From MGML01 sp034416335 (lineage in GTDB: Bacteria; Chloroflexota; Dehalococcoidia; Dehalococcoidales; UBA2162), in assembly GCA_034416335.1 (NCBI GenBank), contig DAOULV010000024.1, forward strand, positions 1-64,000: DNA of 64,000 nt, written 5' to 3'. The notes below the pieces were generated by a model. It ran no database searches and had not been told where the DNA came from. It saw only the letters and a program-made list of their open reading frames with translations. Within the stretch, counting starts at the first letter, position 1; the number at the start of each line of letters is the position of its first letter. Below, piece by piece: positions 41,205 to 49,787 of this stretch. Both the position numbers and the translations under genes were made by a program.

Positions 41205-41801
41205 CTAGGTTATAGTGCCCTGCCTGATAAATCTGATTATACCTCTGCTTCCGATAATTTTATATGCCAGGTACAGGGTTACTATCAGACCGATTATCTC
41301 CGGGATATATACCTCTGGTAACCTGAAAAGGTTTTCCCATATGCCGGACAGCCAGCCTTCGGTATCCCCCGGGGCAAACTGTCCCAGTAACGGCCAGAAC
41401 AGTACCGCCGGACGCTCCCATATTCCGTCCAGAATAAGATGACCGATGCTTGCAAGCCCAAGAGTAAGCAGCCAGGGCTTCTTCTTTTTTATGAGAAATA
41501 AACCGGCTAAAATCAGCAACACTGAAAACAGCAGCGTATGGGCATAACCGCGACCGCTGACTTCAAATCCTCTGTCTCGAAGCAGCAGAAAGACCGGCTT
41601 GTCTATAATATCCGGCAGCATGGAACCGAGAATAACCATCCGGTAGTCCAGTCTTCCGGTACTGTCTCTAAGTCGATTAATCAGTAGTGATATCCTGTAT
41701 CGGAAACCTGTTTCGTCTCTTCCGATGTTTTCGGGAGGAAATATAACGTCGCCGACTTTGGCTGCCGCCGCTGTAATTCCGACGTGGCCGAAAAGCAGCA
41801 T
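41205..41801 (-). CDS. Membrane-bound metal-dependent hydrolase (DUF457/YdjM-like)
   Basis: The 198-aa protein has four or five membrane helices. The N-terminal FGHVGIT, GSMLPDIIDKP, YAHTLLF and SIGHLILDGIW patterns provide His and Asp residues in membrane-adjacent loops as in the YdjM (LexA-regulated) family of putative metal-dependent hydrolases. It overlaps the M50 protease gene by one base. Function is unknown in general. Confidence 0.75.
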   Translation of the reverse strand: MLLFGHVGITAAAAKVGDVIFPPENIGRDETGFRYRISLLINRLRDSTGRLDYRMVILGSMLPDIIDKPVFLLLRDRGFEVSGRGYAHTLLFSVLLILAGLFLIKKKKPWLLTLGLASIGHLILDGIWERPAVLFWPLLGQFAPGDTEGWLSGIWENLFRLPEVYIPEIIGLIVTLYLAYKIIGSRGIIRFIRQGTIT

Positions 41802-42586
41802 CAGTCCTTTTTCTCACCTTCGGTCGGCAGTACCGTATAGTCCTCGGAGGGTATCTCAATATCGTCCGGAGGTTTAACTCTTGCCTGCCTGATTATCTGC
41901 CGGTAGCTTGCCGAAGCACTGCTCGAGAGGAACCAGCCTATGAATGAAATCCATAGTCCGTCGAACCAGGTCATGCCAAAAGGACGTATAATAATTATCA
42001 AAATCCCACCGATTATCAGCAGGTAGCCGAAGCCCTGTCCTATCATAGTAGCAATACGGCTGGCGACAAGGTAGCTTCCGGTAGTCCGCCATAATACCGA
42101 CCGCAGTACCCGTCCTCCATCGAGTGGAAATCCCGGGATGAGATTAAATGCTGCAAGCACTCCGTTCATTATAGCCAGCCAGGTAAGCATAACTGCTACC
42201 GGTCCGGTCACCGCCGGGATTAATAGCAGCAGGCCGAGTAAACCGCCGATAACAATGCTGCAGAGAGGTCCGGCGATAGCCATTTTAAACTCGGCGCCCG
42301 GTCTCCTGGCTTCGTTCTTCATCATGGCGACACCGCCGAAAATGAAAAGGGTTATATTCGATATGGGAATACCATTTGCCCTGCCGACCAGACTGTGGGA
42401 AAGTTCATGGGCCAGGACAGAAGCAAAAAACAGGAGACTTGCACAGATACCCAGAAGCCAGTTAAACCAGCGGTCATAATTCGGTTCTACCAGCAGCAGA
42501 GTAACCAGAAAAAATATTATGAACCAGGTGAAGTGCAGTCTGAATTCAATGCCGAAGAGTTTACCGATATAAAATGTTCTGCCCAT
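41801..42586 (-). CDS. Site-2-type membrane metalloprotease (M50)
   Basis: The 261-aa intramembrane protease has six helices with HELSHSLVG (HExxH zinc motif in helix 2, about 61-65) and FNLIPGFPLDGGRVLRS (NxxPxxxLDG, second zinc ligand Asp, about 148). It lacks a CBS domain and PDZ, placing it with SpoIVFB-like minimal S2Ps. It starts ten bases after the cinA stop and precedes the DUF457 gene. Its substrate is unknown. Confidence 0.9.
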   Translation of the reverse strand: MGRTFYIGKLFGIEFRLHFTWFIIFFLVTLLLVEPNYDRWFNWLLGICASLLFFASVLAHELSHSLVGRANGIPISNITLFIFGGVAMMKNEARRPGAEFKMAIAGPLCSIVIGGLLGLLLLIPAVTGPVAVMLTWLAIMNGVLAAFNLIPGFPLDGGRVLRSVLWRTTGSYLVASRIATMIGQGFGYLLIIGGILIIIIRPFGMTWFDGLWISFIGWFLSSSASASYRQIIRQARVKPPDDIEIPSEDYTVLPTEGEKKD

Positions 42587-42596
42587 GCCGATTTAT

Positions 42597-43796
42597 CTAA
42601 CCCGTACCAAGAAGTGATTCTCGCAGCTCGAAAAGAATGGTGGCAGTCACGTACTGGCGCCTGCGCGGCCTGCTGACAGCCCTGCTTCCACCGGCATCGG
42701 CGATACCTATGAAAGTTGTCCCCATCGGATTATCTCGGGTAACTTCATCTGTTCCCGCGGTAGCTATTCCTATGTCGGCGTCCAGGAAATGTCTTGCTGC
42801 TTCAGCCATCGCTCCGGCTAATTCCTGGCTGGCTTTCCTGCCTGAAACAGCCACATCAACGCCGAAAGCTTTCATAGCATCACTGGTCGTGGCGAGAAGC
42901 CCTCCCTTAAAAAATCTCCCGCTGTCGGGAATCCCGTTAAATGTCGGACCCAATGTCCCGCCGCTGGCGTCCTCCATTACTGCCAGGGTCAAGCCTTTAT
43001 CGACAAGCAGATTACCTACTATCGATTCAAGTGTTTCATCATCGACTCCCCAGATGTGGCCTTTCATTATCTCCCTGATACGAGTTTCACCCTCTACAAG
43101 CATTTTCTCGGCTTCTTCCCTGGTTTTCGCCTTGGCTGCAAGCCGCAGGTGAATACCGTCCGGTTTGGCGTATATTCCGAGTGTGGGATTGGATGCGGCA
43201 AGCATATCGGCAACCATCTCCCCGGCGCCTCCTTCCGAGTAACCGAAAGTCTTGAAAGTCCTAGGGACAAGTACCGACTCGGCCTGCCGTTCCAGCCTGG
43301 GCTGAACGGTCTCCTGCCATACAACATTAAGTTCTCTGGGAGGTCCGGGCATGGTGATAAGAGTGCGGCCGTCTCTTTCAACCCACCAGCCGGGAGCGGT
43401 ACCCGCTGGATTGGGAATGGTTTCCGCGGAGGGAATAATGGTAGCCTGCTTCAGGTTGCTCAGCGGCATATCGAAACCGTATCGGCCGAACCTTCCACGC
43501 AGCGTTTTCTCCAGGTCGGGATCGGTCTTCATCTCCTCGCCCAGCATTTCGGCAATCGATTCCCGGGTTACATCATCGGCGGTAGGACCGAGCCCACCGG
43601 TTATGAATATTATATCCGACCGGTTCCAGGCACGCTGCAGTACTTCGATAATACGGGCTTTATTATCGCCTACCTGTGAAACCCAGTAGAGGTCGATACC
43701 CAGGAACGGCAGCTTGCCGGCAATATAGGCGGCGTTAGTATCCGTAATTTCACCCAGCAGTATTTCCGTGCCGATAGAGATGATTTCAGCTTTCAA
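42597..43796 (-). CDS. cinA: CinA-family protein with altered amidase site
   Basis: The 399-aa protein has an N-terminal MoaB/Mog-like domain (FITGGLGPTADDVTRE, 65-80; MPGPPRE, 149-155), the COG1058 pyrophosphatase domain of CinA, and a C-terminal PncC-like amidase domain (about 262-395; RFFKGGLLATTSDA). The motif normally written ESCTGG is EDASGG (275-280): the catalytic Ser is Asp. The first domain may still cleave ADP-ribose or NAD-like pyrophosphates, while the nicotinamide-mononucleotide amidase might be inactive. It lies between thiC and the M50 gene. Confidence 0.86.
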   Translation of the reverse strand: MKAEIISIGTEILLGEITDTNAAYIAGKLPFLGIDLYWVSQVGDNKARIIEVLQRAWNRSDIIFITGGLGPTADDVTRESIAEMLGEEMKTDPDLEKTLRGRFGRYGFDMPLSNLKQATIIPSAETIPNPAGTAPGWWVERDGRTLITMPGPPRELNVVWQETVQPRLERQAESVLVPRTFKTFGYSEGGAGEMVADMLAASNPTLGIYAKPDGIHLRLAAKAKTREEAEKMLVEGETRIREIMKGHIWGVDDETLESIVGNLLVDKGLTLAVMEDASGGTLGPTFNGIPDSGRFFKGGLLATTSDAMKAFGVDVAVSGRKASQELAGAMAEAARHFLDADIGIATAGTDEVTRDNPMGTTFIGIADAGGSRAVSRPRRRQYVTATILFELRESLLGTG

Positions 43797-43828
43797 GTGA
43801 TTACCATCCGGAAGTATTCAATGTTAGT

Positions 43829-45127
43829 TTAACACCTGGAGGCCGAAACACCCAAATACTCGTTGACAAGCTCCATTGCGCAGAACTTCCCGCACATACT
43901 GCAGGCTGACCCGGTAGTAGCGTGCTGTTCGTTGTGGACGCTACGGGTTCTCTCCGGGTCCAGCGCCATTTTTGTCTGCTGCTCCCAGTCAAGACTCTTC
44001 CGGGCGATGGACATCTGCCTGTCCCGTTCGGCGGCTCCCCTGACACCCTTCACTATGTCACCGGCATGTGCAGCGATACGCGACGCCATAATGCCGCGCC
44101 TGACATCGTCAGGGTCGGGAAGGGACAGATGTTCAGCAGGTGTCACGTAGCACAGGAAATCCGTACCTGCCGCGGCGGCAACCGCTCCGCCGATAGCGCC
44201 GGTAATATGGTCATAACCCGCCCCTATATCGGTTACCAGCGGGCCGAGGACGTAGAAAGGTGCTCCCCGGCACACGGATTTCTGGAGTTTCACATTAGCT
44301 TCGATTTGATCGAGAGGCAGGTGACCGGGACCTTCCACCATCACCTGGACTCCGGCATCCCAGGCTCTGTCAACCAGTTCGCCGATTGTGAGTAATTCTT
44401 CGATTTGTGAGCGGTCGGTAGCATCGGCAATGCAGCCAGGACGCATCCCGTCACCCAGGCTCAGGGTAACGTCGAACTCCCTCGCCATATCGAGAAGGCG
44501 GTCGTAATATTCATAAAGAGGATTCTCGCATTCGCTGTTCAGAATCCAGCCCATCATAAAAGCCCCGCCACGCGATACCACATCGGCAATTCTGCCCTGC
44601 TGCTTGAGCCGGTCGATAGCCGAACGGGTAACGCCGCAGTGAATGGTAATAAAGTCCACACCATCCCTGATATGTTCTTCGATCGAATCGAAGATATCGT
44701 TCACCGTCATCTTGATAATGGCACCGTGTTTTTCGATTGCCCTGATTCCTGCCTGATAAATCGGGACCGTGCCGATGGGTACAGTGCTGGCATCGATGAC
44801 GGCTCTTCGTATTGAGGATATATCCCCGCCTGTAGAAAGGTCCATTACGGCATCGGCGCCGGCATCCACGGCTATTCTAAGTTTTTCCAGTTCTGTATCT
44901 ATATTGCCGTAGTCGGAGGAAGTGCCGATATTGGCATTTACCTTGGTGCTGAGCCCCCGGCCGATACCGCAGGGGACAAGTCTGGAATGACGCGTGTTGG
45001 CCGAGATGACTATAGCTCCGTCGGCGATTCCCTGCCGGATGAATTCCGGTTCGACATTTTCGACTTTCGCGACCGCTTCCATCTCAGGTGTTACGATGCC
45101 CTTTCGGGCTGATTCCAGCTGTGTCAT
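43829..45127 (-). CDS. thiC: Phosphomethylpyrimidine synthase ThiC
   Basis: The 432-aa radical-SAM enzyme converts aminoimidazole ribotide to HMP-P. Start ATG 45127 follows GGGAGGG at five bases; an in-frame ATG at 45226 lies in the riboswitch and is rejected. The central barrel shows NANIGTSSDY, AVMDLSTGGD, TIHCGVT and EGPGHLPL; C-terminal CSMCGKFC (CxxCx4C) holds the cluster. Its transcript carries a TPP riboswitch upstream. With Thi4 in the window, both thiamin halves are made. Confidence 0.95.
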   Translation of the reverse strand: MTQLESARKGIVTPEMEAVAKVENVEPEFIRQGIADGAIVISANTRHSRLVPCGIGRGLSTKVNANIGTSSDYGNIDTELEKLRIAVDAGADAVMDLSTGGDISSIRRAVIDASTVPIGTVPIYQAGIRAIEKHGAIIKMTVNDIFDSIEEHIRDGVDFITIHCGVTRSAIDRLKQQGRIADVVSRGGAFMMGWILNSECENPLYEYYDRLLDMAREFDVTLSLGDGMRPGCIADATDRSQIEELLTIGELVDRAWDAGVQVMVEGPGHLPLDQIEANVKLQKSVCRGAPFYVLGPLVTDIGAGYDHITGAIGGAVAAAAGTDFLCYVTPAEHLSLPDPDDVRRGIMASRIAAHAGDIVKGVRGAAERDRQMSIARKSLDWEQQTKMALDPERTRSVHNEQHATTGSACSMCGKFCAMELVNEYLGVSASRC

Positions 45128-45187
45128 AATTCCCTCCCTGAAGTAAAAATCCAGGGGTGAATATCCGCCCCCTGGACTCGGAAAATA

Positions 45188-45268
45188 CTGCTTCCCTACG
45201 CTCGAATTAACGAGGTCAGGTTCCAAGGGTTGGCTTCAACCGCCTCTCAGCTATGAGCACCCCTAGCG
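45188..45268 (-). promoter_or_regulatory. TPP riboswitch (thi box) of thiC
   Basis: On the minus strand the sequence contains the hallmark elements in order: GGGGTGCTCATAGCTGAGA (P1/P2 with CTGAGA), a P3 stem, GGAACCTGACC and GTTAATTCGAGCGTAGGGAA (P4/P5 with AACCTGA and CGTAGGGAAGCA). These match the TPP aptamer core. It ends about 60 bases before the thiC start, over a Shine-Dalgarno that it could sequester. High confidence by motif order. Confidence 0.93.
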
Positions 45269-45380
45269 GTATGATATTCGGTTATCTAAATTCTATCACC
45301 GGAGTCAAGAGAATGGCAAGGACAACATCACTTATTTCAAGATTGAGGTTTTCAAAGAAATAGTTGTAAAATACATCAAT

Positions 45381-46967
45381 ATGGAAAATACTGAGAAATT
45401 TACCATAAAGCAAGCTAGTGAATGGGCAAGTAGATTCCTTAAGAGAAACGTCTCTCCTTCGAATATCTCATATCTAATACAGTATGGAAGAATAAAGAAA
45501 ATACAGAATAATGGCGATACGTTTGTTAGCAAACAAGATTTAATTAACTATTACAAATCACATTTAGGTAAGAGAGAAACTAGGTGGACTAAAGTCCTCG
45601 GAGAAGATATCAATTGGGAATTATCTTTCGATTACTTAAAAGAATCCGAAAGAACAAAACACGTTCATAGGTTACATCCTTATAAGGGTAAATTCATACC
45701 ACAACTAGTCGAATACTTTTTAGATTCACACACTGATCAATATAAAAGAGAAGTTTATTTTCAACAAAAAGATATTATTCTTGATCCTTTTTGCGGGAGT
45801 GGTACCACATTAGTACAAACAAATGAACTTAGGATGCATGCAGTAGGTATTGATGTCTCCCCATTCAACGCTCTAATAAGTAATGCAAAGGTAGCAAAAT
45901 ATGATCTCTTCGAACTGCATAATCATATTAAAAATATCACTGTATCAATAAAAGAATTTAGTGCTGCTTCAAAAATATTAGAGTTCGAATTAAAACTACT
46001 TGAAGCACTTGCAGATTTTAACAAAAAGTATTTCCCTTCACCTGAATTTAAGATAAAAGTTAACTCCGGAGAGATTAACGAAACGGAATATGGTCGAACC
46101 AAAGAAAGAGAATTCGCACATATATATAAAGCACTCTTGACTATCTATGGTATCGAACCTAGACAAAACAATAATTCAAGTAATTTTCTTGACGAATGGT
46201 ATACGAAGCATGTAAGAGAAGAAATTGAACTAATATATACGCTAATCGAAAGTATCCAAGAAAAAAGCATAAAAACAGCTCTGACTCTGATACTTAGCCG
46301 GACGATCCGATCCTGTCGAGCTACAACACATTTTGATTTAGCTACATTAAAAGAACCTGTATATAATACCTATTACTGCCATAAACATGGAAAAATATGT
46401 AAACCAATATTTTCTTTAATAGGTTGGTGGTCAAGATATGGCGAAGATACATTAAAGAGATTAGCTCAATTTGACAAACTAAGAACCGATACATATCAGT
46501 GTTGCTTAACTGGTGATTCACGAAATATCGATATAGTTAATGGAGTTAAATCAATCAACCGTAAATTTGGTGAGATTATTCAAAACAAAGGTATAAAGGG
46601 TATATTCTCAAGCCCGCCATATGTCGGTTTAATTGACTATCATAACCAACACGCTTATGCATATGATTTATTTAAATTCCCCCGTAACGATGAATTCGAG
46701 ATTGGGAAATTATCTCTTGGTCAAGGTGCTGAAGCAAGGCAATTATACATTCAGTCTATCTCAGAAGTCCTTATTCATTGTACCAAGTATTTATCTCCAA
46801 ATTACGATGTTTTTCTTGTTGCGAATGATAAGTTCGGCATATATCCAATAATTGCTGAAAAATCAGGAATGAAAATAGTACAGAGGTATCATCGTCCAGT
46901 ATTAAATCGCACGGAACGCGACAAAGCTGCCTATTCAGAGACTATATTTCATTTGAAGGAAGCATAA
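45381..46967 (+). CDS. Type II DNA methyltransferase (N4/N6-amino type)
   Basis: The 528-aa methyltransferase has DPFCGSGTTL (SAM motif I, about 135-144), VGIDVSPFNALI, and the catalytic SSPPYVGLIDYHNQ (SPPY motif IV, about 411-414), in the I-then-IV order. Residues 1-60 form an HTH like MerR/excisionase proteins (FTIKQASEWASRFLK, then VSKQDLINYY), unusual in methyltransferases and perhaps autoregulatory. The gene is AT-rich compared with its neighbours; the restriction gene starts two bases after its stop. Recognition sequence is unknown; GGNCC would follow only if the partner is truly TdeIII-like. Confidence 0.88.
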   Translation: MENTEKFTIKQASEWASRFLKRNVSPSNISYLIQYGRIKKIQNNGDTFVSKQDLINYYKSHLGKRETRWTKVLGEDINWELSFDYLKESERTKHVHRLHPYKGKFIPQLVEYFLDSHTDQYKREVYFQQKDIILDPFCGSGTTLVQTNELRMHAVGIDVSPFNALISNAKVAKYDLFELHNHIKNITVSIKEFSAASKILEFELKLLEALADFNKKYFPSPEFKIKVNSGEINETEYGRTKEREFAHIYKALLTIYGIEPRQNNNSSNFLDEWYTKHVREEIELIYTLIESIQEKSIKTALTLILSRTIRSCRATTHFDLATLKEPVYNTYYCHKHGKICKPIFSLIGWWSRYGEDTLKRLAQFDKLRTDTYQCCLTGDSRNIDIVNGVKSINRKFGEIIQNKGIKGIFSSPPYVGLIDYHNQHAYAYDLFKFPRNDEFEIGKLSLGQGAEARQLYIQSISEVLIHCTKYLSPNYDVFLVANDKFGIYPIIAEKSGMKIVQRYHRPVLNRTERDKAAYSETIFHLKEA

Positions 46968-46968
46968 A

Positions 46969-47748
46969 ATGTCTATATCGAAAAAACAGATTACAGATAT
47001 AGAAGAAGTTATTACAACAAGCCTCAGAAATAAGTTCCACAATTACAATCCAGAACCAGCATCAATGCCGTTCCACACAAGGTTACTTGGGAAAGACCGA
47101 CTAGCATTATATTCTTTCATCCATTCACTCAATACAAATTTTGGTACTGTGATATTCGAACCTGTTGCAGTGGCATTAGCAAAAGATAAATTTAAAGAGG
47201 CCGAATCGCATATAAGATCAGGCAACAAGATATCGGAAGAAGCACTATTCGAAATTCAAAAAATCATAAACAATCTAGAAACTGCAACAACTTTTCCTAA
47301 CAAACCAGAAGAAATTGAAATAATTAGGAAAGTCTGCCGTTCCGGCGAATTGAGAAATGTAAAACCAACACGAGTAGATTTATTCCTGAAAGATAAATCA
47401 GGTAGGCTATTTTTGTTTGATATTAAAACTGCAAAACCAAACGTAGGCGGTTTTAGAGAATTTAAAAGGACTCTCCTTGAATGGGTAGCATCAACTTTAT
47501 TATCGGATCCTGATATAGAAGTCACTACTGCTATAGCTATTCCTTATAATCCATATGAACCTCAACCTTACAATCGATGGACCATTCGCGGAATGATAGA
47601 TTTAGATCACGAATTAATGGTGGCGGAAGAATTCTGGGATTTTCTTGGCGGAACTGGAGCCTATGAAATCCTACTCGGTTGCTTTGAACGTGTAGGAATA
47701 GAACTAAGAGATGAAATCGACGAATATTTTTCAAAATTCAACGTATAA
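46969..47748 (+). CDS. Type II restriction endonuclease (TdeIII-like)
   Basis: The 259-aa endonuclease resembles the TdeIII family. The PD-(D/E)xK core is visible as TRVDLFLKD, followed by LFLFDIKTAKPNVGGFREFK (D-I-K as the second acidic residue and Lys, about 144-148). The N-terminal 130 residues are helical. It immediately follows the methyltransferase with an AT-rich composition, so both form a transferred restriction-modification pair. Confidence 0.82.
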   Translation: MSISKKQITDIEEVITTSLRNKFHNYNPEPASMPFHTRLLGKDRLALYSFIHSLNTNFGTVIFEPVAVALAKDKFKEAESHIRSGNKISEEALFEIQKIINNLETATTFPNKPEEIEIIRKVCRSGELRNVKPTRVDLFLKDKSGRLFLFDIKTAKPNVGGFREFKRTLLEWVASTLLSDPDIEVTTAIAIPYNPYEPQPYNRWTIRGMIDLDHELMVAEEFWDFLGGTGAYEILLGCFERVGIELRDEIDEYFSKFNV

Positions 47749-47815
47749 CAAACACCGGAAATATCATTAATTCTATTAGCTTCATTTCGTTGGATATGAA
47801 ATTATGAAAATCTCG

Positions 47816-48487
47816 CTATTCCAGAATATCGCCGCTGACGAAATCAATCTCATTCAGGGGATATACAATTCCGGACGCGATATTGCTGATGTGGGAATTT
47901 ATCCGCTTGAAATACCTGGACAGCATCGCCGTCACTACAGCCTCATTGGGTGACACTTCCTGCTCGAAGAGTTCGTTGAGAATTTTATCGCAGTCACGCT
48001 TTATTGGCGTATAGCTTCTCAAAATCTGCTGGGCAAGTTCTATATCCGACTTTTTAAAGGCCTTTGCCAGGACCGGAAAACTATCCGAAATTTTTTTCTG
48101 GGTAGGGATAATTCTCTCATAAAATTTAATATCTTTAATGTTCCCTTTGTATAAAATACCAGCTTCGAAGACGTTCTTGGAATAGTCCCCAATTCTTTCA
48201 GCATCTTTTATCAGGCTCATCAAAGCCAGGCAGCCGGAAGTATCGTGTCCGGGACGAATGGAGAGATGTTCGAACAGCAGCCTGCGGATTTCTTTTTCCT
48301 GGTTATTTACCTCGATATCTTTGTCGTAGAAATACTGTGGAATACGGTCTATTGTATCCTCGGTGGTTATTACACGCCAGGCTTCGTTATACAGGTATTC
48401 ATCGCCGTTTATCATCTTGATAAACAGGTCAATCGCCTTTTTAACCAGATCGGACCCACGAAGCATATTTATTATTTCACTTGCCAT
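47816..48487 (-). CDS. PhoU-domain protein
   Basis: The 223-aa helical protein has two PhoU-like three-helix halves (KAIDLFIKMINGD... and ...IGDYSKNVFEAGI); the E-R-I-G-D segment resembles the metal-binding ExxxD motif of PhoU (LIKDAERIGDYSKN). It is the likely regulator/partner of the Na/Pi cotransporter encoded 34 bases upstream on the same strand. Confidence 0.82.
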   Translation of the reverse strand: MASEIINMLRGSDLVKKAIDLFIKMINGDEYLYNEAWRVITTEDTIDRIPQYFYDKDIEVNNQEKEIRRLLFEHLSIRPGHDTSGCLALMSLIKDAERIGDYSKNVFEAGILYKGNIKDIKFYERIIPTQKKISDSFPVLAKAFKKSDIELAQQILRSYTPIKRDCDKILNELFEQEVSPNEAVVTAMLSRYFKRINSHISNIASGIVYPLNEIDFVSGDILE

Positions 48488-48521
48488 CTATCTGTCACCT
48501 CCCGGAAAATCTTCCCGTTTC

Positions 48522-49673
48522 CTACCGGGTAATAAATAATACCAGTAATGGTAAAAGGAAAAATACACCTGCCACAAATATAAACGCCCATTTTTTCGAC
48601 TCGGCAGCCAGGTTTCCCAATTTTATTGAGCAGTATATAGGTAACTTGCGCAGCGGTAAAAATATGATTGTACCATAAATATTAAAAACCAGGTGGCAGA
48701 AAGCCACCGTCAAACCTACCGTACTTACAGCCGAACCGGTTTCTGAACCTATCGTCGCCAGCGAAGCGAGTATCGCCGTAATTGTAGTCCCGATATTTGC
48801 GCCCAGGGTGTACGGATAGGCACGGTTCAGCCCCAGAAAACCGGCGGCTACCAGAGGCACAACCATCGACGTGGTAACTGAACTGCTCTGGACTACTGCC
48901 GTAAGCAGCATTCCCAGAACCAGCGCGGTAAAAGTGTTCCTGAATATGTATTTGTCAATGACACGTTCGGTGGTGTTGATAACCAGGGAACGCATTGTCT
49001 TTACAAGGTAAATCAGTGAAAAAATTACCAGGGCGACCGCCAGCACCAGCAAAATAATCCCGACAACTACGTCCGAAATTCCCATGGTATCCGAAAGGAG
49101 ATGCTGGAGTCCTTTCGTCACGGGATCGATAACCGTTTTCAGAGGACTGGTAAAAGTAACACCGCCGACGTTCTGAAAAATATCGGTAAGGAAGACGGCT
49201 GATTTCTCGATTATATGGAAAAAAAGTTCAAGCGGCAGAAACAGGGCAATGGTAAATAGATTGAAAAAATCATGCATGGTGGCAGCGGTAAAAGCACGCC
49301 TGAAGTCCTCTTTTCTTGTGATAAAGGTAAGTGAGACAAGGACATTGGTGATGGTTGTCCCCATATTTGCTCCCATAACCATCGGTATGGCAGCCTCTAC
49401 GGAGATAACACCGCTTCCAGCCAGTCCGACAATCAGTGAAGTGGTCGTGGAAGAACTCTGGATAATACTGGTAACGAGTATTCCGGTAAATAATCCGCAG
49501 AACGGATTGGAATACAAACTAATAAGCTGTTCTGCAAAATCTTTGCCGAACAGCTTGAATGAAATTCCTGTAAATTTTATACCGATTAGAAAGATGTAAA
49601 GTAAAACTAATACGAGAAGGATTTTAAGAACTGTGGAAAGTCTCAGTTTAGCGGCCAACCGGACCTTCTCCAA
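48522..49673 (-). CDS. Na+/phosphate cotransporter (NptA/PF02690 family)
   Basis: The 383-aa membrane protein has two inverted-repeat halves; both contain the QSSS motif (IIQSSSTTTSLIVGLAGSG and VVQSSSVTTSMVVPL) that binds phosphate/Na+, with 8 to 9 helices in total. It imports phosphate with sodium. The PhoU-domain gene follows, as in many operons. A basic N-terminal tail (MEKVRLAAKLRLS) precedes helix 1. Confidence 0.9.
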   Translation of the reverse strand: MEKVRLAAKLRLSTVLKILLVLVLLYIFLIGIKFTGISFKLFGKDFAEQLISLYSNPFCGLFTGILVTSIIQSSSTTTSLIVGLAGSGVISVEAAIPMVMGANMGTTITNVLVSLTFITRKEDFRRAFTAATMHDFFNLFTIALFLPLELFFHIIEKSAVFLTDIFQNVGGVTFTSPLKTVIDPVTKGLQHLLSDTMGISDVVVGIILLVLAVALVIFSLIYLVKTMRSLVINTTERVIDKYIFRNTFTALVLGMLLTAVVQSSSVTTSMVVPLVAAGFLGLNRAYPYTLGANIGTTITAILASLATIGSETGSAVSTVGLTVAFCHLVFNIYGTIIFLPLRKLPIYCSIKLGNLAAESKKWAFIFVAGVFFLLPLLVLFITR

Positions 49674-49787
49674 TTAACGGACTTAGTAAAGTACACATCC
49701 GTAACCTATTTTATAAAAATTGTGTGTCATTTTCAAGTGCAGACCTGTGTATTTCCCCACTCGTAGCGGTATTAATTTTAGATTGAT

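Noticed and set aside
45127..45226. ThiC start at 45226
   Set aside because: The first 33 codons lie in and next to the TPP riboswitch; a strong ribosome site precedes ATG 45127.
45297..47760. CACCGGA at both edges of the restriction-modification pair as a target duplication
   Set aside because: Only seven bases, not at exact junctions, expected by chance in this genome; not convincing.
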